The translations under genes and the position numbers were made by a program. Below the pieces are notes generated by a model, which was not told the origin of the DNA, did no database searches, and saw only the letters and a list, made by a program, of their open reading frames with translations. Below are positions 6,111 through 8,662 of a stretch of 8,662 bases of DNA, one piece after another (positions within the stretch are counted from its first letter, which is position 1; each line of letters opens with the position of its first letter). The DNA comes from Cyclobacteriaceae bacterium (GTDB lineage: Bacteria > Bacteroidota > Bacteroidia > Cytophagales > Cyclobacteriaceae): assembly GCA_013140395.1 (NCBI GenBank), contig JABFSY010000236.1:1-8662 (forward strand), written 5' to 3'.

Positions 6111-7034
6111 ATGTCACTGACCGTAACCAATCTTTCCAAGCAATATGGCCAGCAATTGGCTGTAGACAACATTTCTTTTTCTGTTGAACAGGGTGAGATT
6201 GTTGGCTTTTTGGGCCCTAATGGGGCAGGTAAATCGACTACCATGAAGATGGCAACCAGCTACTTACCGCCCACTTCCGGTAGCATTACCATCAACGGGC
6301 TGAATGTAGTGGAGCAGCCGATGGCCATTAAGCGCATTATCGGATACCTTCCTGAACACAATCCTTTGTATTTAGAAATGTACGTGCACGAATACTTGCA
6401 GTTTGTGGCGTCTGTTTATGGGTTAACAAAAAAGGAAACAGTAAAGCGGGTGGGAGAGATGATCGAGTTGTGTGGGTTGACCAAGGAACAAAATAAGCGG
6501 ATTGAGTCTCTTTCCAAGGGGTACCGGCAACGAGTGGGCTTGGCGCAGGCACTGATTCACAATCCCCAAGTATTAATTTTAGATGAGCCCACCTCCGGGT
6601 TGGATCCGAATCAAATCTTGGAGATAAGAAAATTAATCAAGCATATAAGCGAACAAAAAACCGTTATTCTATCTACCCACATTATGCAGGAGGTGCAGGC
6701 ATTGTGTGATCGCGTGATCGTGATCCATCAAGGGAAAATTGTGGCTGATGATCTATTAAAGAATTTGCTCACGGGAAAGAAGGAGCAAGTTGTGTTAGTG
6801 GTAGAGTGGGATGGCGCAGCACCTCTGTCTGCTATTGAGTCTATTTCTGGAGTAGAAAAGGTGGAAATGGACAAACACCTCTGTCGGATAACGACTCAAA
6901 TGAGTGATGAAGTTCGAGCCGCCATTTTTCGTTTATCAACGGACCGTAACCAGGCATTGCTTTCGTTCAAGGTGGAGGAAAACACGTTGGAAGATATCTT
7001 TCGATCATTAACGATTACTTCCGCTGCGGTATGA
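6111..7034 (+). CDS. gldA: GldA, ATP-binding subunit of the gliding-motility ABC transporter
   Basis: Cytoplasmic ATPase that would drive the GldF/GldG membrane complex; in Flavobacterium johnsoniae the three are linked to gliding. The product has 307 residues. Walker A is GPNGAGKS (35-42). The Q-loop position reads GYLPEHNPLY with glutamate at 82. The signature is LSKGY (134-138), Walker B VLILDEP (154-160), D-loop SGLD (162-165) and switch histidine H190. A C-terminal extension of about 90 residues follows, as in NatA/GldA-type ATPases. Met at 6111 is chosen because it gives the canonical MSLTVTNLSKQYG start and lies just after the -7 box; the frame is open upstream to 6066. The stop overlaps the gldF start as ATGA, so the genes are probably translationally coupled. 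Confidence 0.94.
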   Translation: MSLTVTNLSKQYGQQLAVDNISFSVEQGEIVGFLGPNGAGKSTTMKMATSYLPPTSGSITINGLNVVEQPMAIKRIIGYLPEHNPLYLEMYVHEYLQFVASVYGLTKKETVKRVGEMIELCGLTKEQNKRIESLSKGYRQRVGLAQALIHNPQVLILDEPTSGLDPNQILEIRKLIKHISEQKTVILSTHIMQEVQALCDRVIVIHQGKIVADDLLKNLLTGKKEQVVLVVEWDGAAPLSAIESISGVEKVEMDKHLCRITTQMSDEVRAAIFRLSTDRNQALLSFKVEENTLEDIFRSLTITSAAV

Positions 7035-7753
7035 TTCACGTTTTCAAAAAAGAATTCAACGGCTTTCTCCATTCGCTCATTGCCTATTTGGTGATTGGCA
7101 TCTTTCTAACTGCCATGGGGCTGTTGATTTGGGTTTTTCCGGAGACCTCCGTTCTTGATTACGGATATGCCGATTTAGATACCTTGTTTTCAATGGCGCC
7201 TTATGTTTTTATCTTCCTGATTCCAGCCATCACCATGAAGAGTTTTGCGGAAGAAAGAAAACTGGGTACACTTGAGTTACTGCTAACGAAGCCGCTGACC
7301 GATTGGGATATTGTATTGGGTAAGTTTTTTGCCGCGTTTGCGTTGGTAGTGGTCGCTTTGTTGCCCACCTTGATTTATTATTTTTCGATCGTCACGTTGG
7401 GTAATCCTGTTGGAAACATTGATACGGCTGCAGTAGTTGGTTCTTATGTAGGTCTGCTGTTTTTGGCGGCCATTTTTTGTGCGGTTGGAATTTTTACGTC
7501 TACGCTTTCAAATAATCAAATCGTGGCGTTTTTGTTGGCTGCCTTTTTCTGTTTTCTGTTGTATACCGGATTTGATTCACTTTCATCGTTTGCCGGAAGT
7601 CAAGCCCTGCTGGTGAAACAATTTGGTATTCTGTATCACTATGAGTCGCTTGGCAAAGGGTTAATCGACACAAGAGACATTATCTACTCGCTAAGTACAG
7701 CAGGGTTGTTGTTACTGTTTACAAAAGTGGTTTTGGGAAGCAGACTATGGTGA
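7031..7753 (+). CDS. gldF: GldF, membrane permease subunit of the gliding-motility ABC transporter
   Basis: ABC-2-type integral membrane subunit, 240 residues, normal for GldF. About six membrane helices are visible, near residues 14-36, 51-69, 96-120, 134-155, 163-180 and 218-236. After helix 2 comes the characteristic cytoplasmic coupling segment MKSFAEERKLGTLELLLTKP (69-88), with the E-E-R and G-T-L-E-L-L pattern shared by ABC-2 permeases. It would form the channel with GldA as motor and GldG as partner. The ATG overlaps the gldA stop by 4 bases, and its TGA lies inside the start of gldG, so all three genes are read as one unit. The transported substrate is not known from the sequence. Confidence 0.93.
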   Translation: MIHVFKKEFNGFLHSLIAYLVIGIFLTAMGLLIWVFPETSVLDYGYADLDTLFSMAPYVFIFLIPAITMKSFAEERKLGTLELLLTKPLTDWDIVLGKFFAAFALVVVALLPTLIYYFSIVTLGNPVGNIDTAAVVGSYVGLLFLAAIFCAVGIFTSTLSNNQIVAFLLAAFFCFLLYTGFDSLSSFAGSQALLVKQFGILYHYESLGKGLIDTRDIIYSLSTAGLLLLFTKVVLGSRLW

Positions 7754-8662
7754 ACTGGAAACAAAGTAAAAAAGTGGGAGATTTGCTTTTGGTGGCAAAC
7801 AGTATAATGTTGGTTTTGCTCATCAACGGATTAGGACAGTTTTATTTTTCCCGGCTTGATATCACCGAAGAAAAGAGGTACACCATAAAGTCCGAAACGA
7901 AGGAACTCTTAAATAAATTAGAAGATGATGTTTTTGTGGAGGTCTTTTTAGAAGGCGATTTGAATCCGGGGTTTAAGCGGTTTCAAAAATCGATCAAAGA
8001 AGCGTTGGATGAATTTCGTATTTATTCGAACAACAAAATCAACTTTGTTTTCACGGATCCAAATCAGGCGGTAGGCGAGAAGGCACGGAATGAGTTTATG
8101 AGTGACCTCGCTGCAAAGGGAATCAGTGCGATGAATGTGATTGACACAAAAGACGGGCAACGGATTGAGAAGTTTGTTTTTCCAGGCGCGCTGGTGTCAA
8201 CTGGCGGATTTGAAACGGGCGTGATGTTGTTGAAGGGTAGCCGCACCCAAGGGGCTCAAGAGACGTTGAATCAATCCATAGAAAATGTTGAATTTGAACT
8301 GGCCAATGCTATTTACAAATTGGCAAACACGCAACGCAAAAAAATTGCGCTTGTAAAAGGTCATGGAGAATTGGATAGTTTGCAAATAGCCAGTTTCAAT
8401 AGCGCTCTTTCAGAGCAATACGATGTTTTTCAGTTGGAGTTGTCAAGAAAAAATACGGTTCCTGATTATCAAGCATTGATTATTGCAAAACCTCGTTCTG
8501 AATTTTCTGAGACTGACAAATATAAGCTTGATCAGTACATCATGCGCGGAGGGAAAATACTTTTTATGCTCGATCGGTTGGATGCAAGTATGGATAGCGC
8601 CTCCAGCGAAAATTACTTTGCTTTTTCATATGAATTAAACCTGGAAGATCAGTTGTTTAAGT
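7747..8662 (+). CDS. gldG: GldG, auxiliary subunit of the gliding-motility ABC transporter (5' part)
   Basis: The frame opens at ATG 7747, inside the last codons of gldF (7-base overlap), and stays open for 305 codons to the window end without a stop. The gene is therefore partial. The protein starts MVNWKQSKKVGDLLL and has one N-terminal membrane helix (about 11-34). A large domain follows that should face the periplasm: RLDITEEKRYTIKSET (36-51), VFVEVFLEGDLNPGFKRFQ (62-80), then a second alpha/beta part with KGHGEL (204-209) and DQYIMRGGKILFMLDRL (262-278). This is the GldG layout, related to the ABC-type uncharacterised transport domain (IftA-like GTP/sugar-binding fold). A second helix near the C-terminus is expected beyond the window. 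Its position directly after gldA-gldF confirms the call. Confidence 0.92.
   Translation, partial: MVNWKQSKKVGDLLLVANSIMLVLLINGLGQFYFSRLDITEEKRYTIKSETKELLNKLEDDVFVEVFLEGDLNPGFKRFQKSIKEALDEFRIYSNNKINFVFTDPNQAVGEKARNEFMSDLAAKGISAMNVIDTKDGQRIEKFVFPGALVSTGGFETGVMLLKGSRTQGAQETLNQSIENVEFELANAIYKLANTQRKKIALVKGHGELDSLQIASFNSALSEQYDVFQLELSRKNTVPDYQALIIAKPRSEFSETDKYKLDQYIMRGGKILFMLDRLDASMDSASSENYFAFSYELNLEDQLFK

Overview
The window looks like chromosomal DNA of a gliding-type Bacteroidota, most likely a Cytophagales-like lineage. The main reasons are a gldA-gldF-gldG cluster, a TlpA-like periplasmic thioredoxin protein with the N-terminal layout common in Bacteroidota, starts without Shine-Dalgarno sequences, and an exact Bacteroidota -7 promoter box (TAnnTTTG) in front of gldA. 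I see no rRNA, tRNA, CRISPR array, insertion sequence, phage gene or other sign of recent transfer.

Positions 1-2900, minus strand: a tight three-gene run, read right to left, of an MscS-type mechanosensitive channel, a CorA-type Mg2+/Co2+ transporter and a Na+/Ca2+-exchanger-type antiporter. Gaps are 4 and 25 bases, so this is probably one ion and osmotic homeostasis operon. The antiporter is broken: an in-frame TAA at 82-84 cuts it inside its ninth membrane helix, although the same frame runs on with recognisable family sequence to the window edge.

Positions 2970-3944, plus strand: a trans-polyprenyl diphosphate synthase, probably making the menaquinone side chain, divergent from the channel gene. 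It meets a convergent gene for a 155-residue protein of unknown function (3941-4408, minus). The two stop codons are nested in one CTAG palindrome, itself inside a possible hairpin. The unknown gene has a perfect 7-bp inverted repeat just before its likely start. Upstream of it (4520-5989, minus) is the exported TlpA-like thioredoxin-fold protein.

Positions 6111-8662, plus strand: gldA (ABC ATPase), gldF (membrane permease) and gldG (membrane-anchored auxiliary subunit, cut by the window end), joined by 4- and 7-base overlaps. They would form one ABC transporter associated with gliding motility. A 121-base divergent region separates gldA from the thioredoxin gene and holds a candidate promoter for each side.

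No intergenic gap exceeds about 125 bases. I did not find a wholly new system. The observations most worth following are the interrupted antiporter, the nested convergent stop codons, the hairpin before the unknown gene, and the unknown gene itself.
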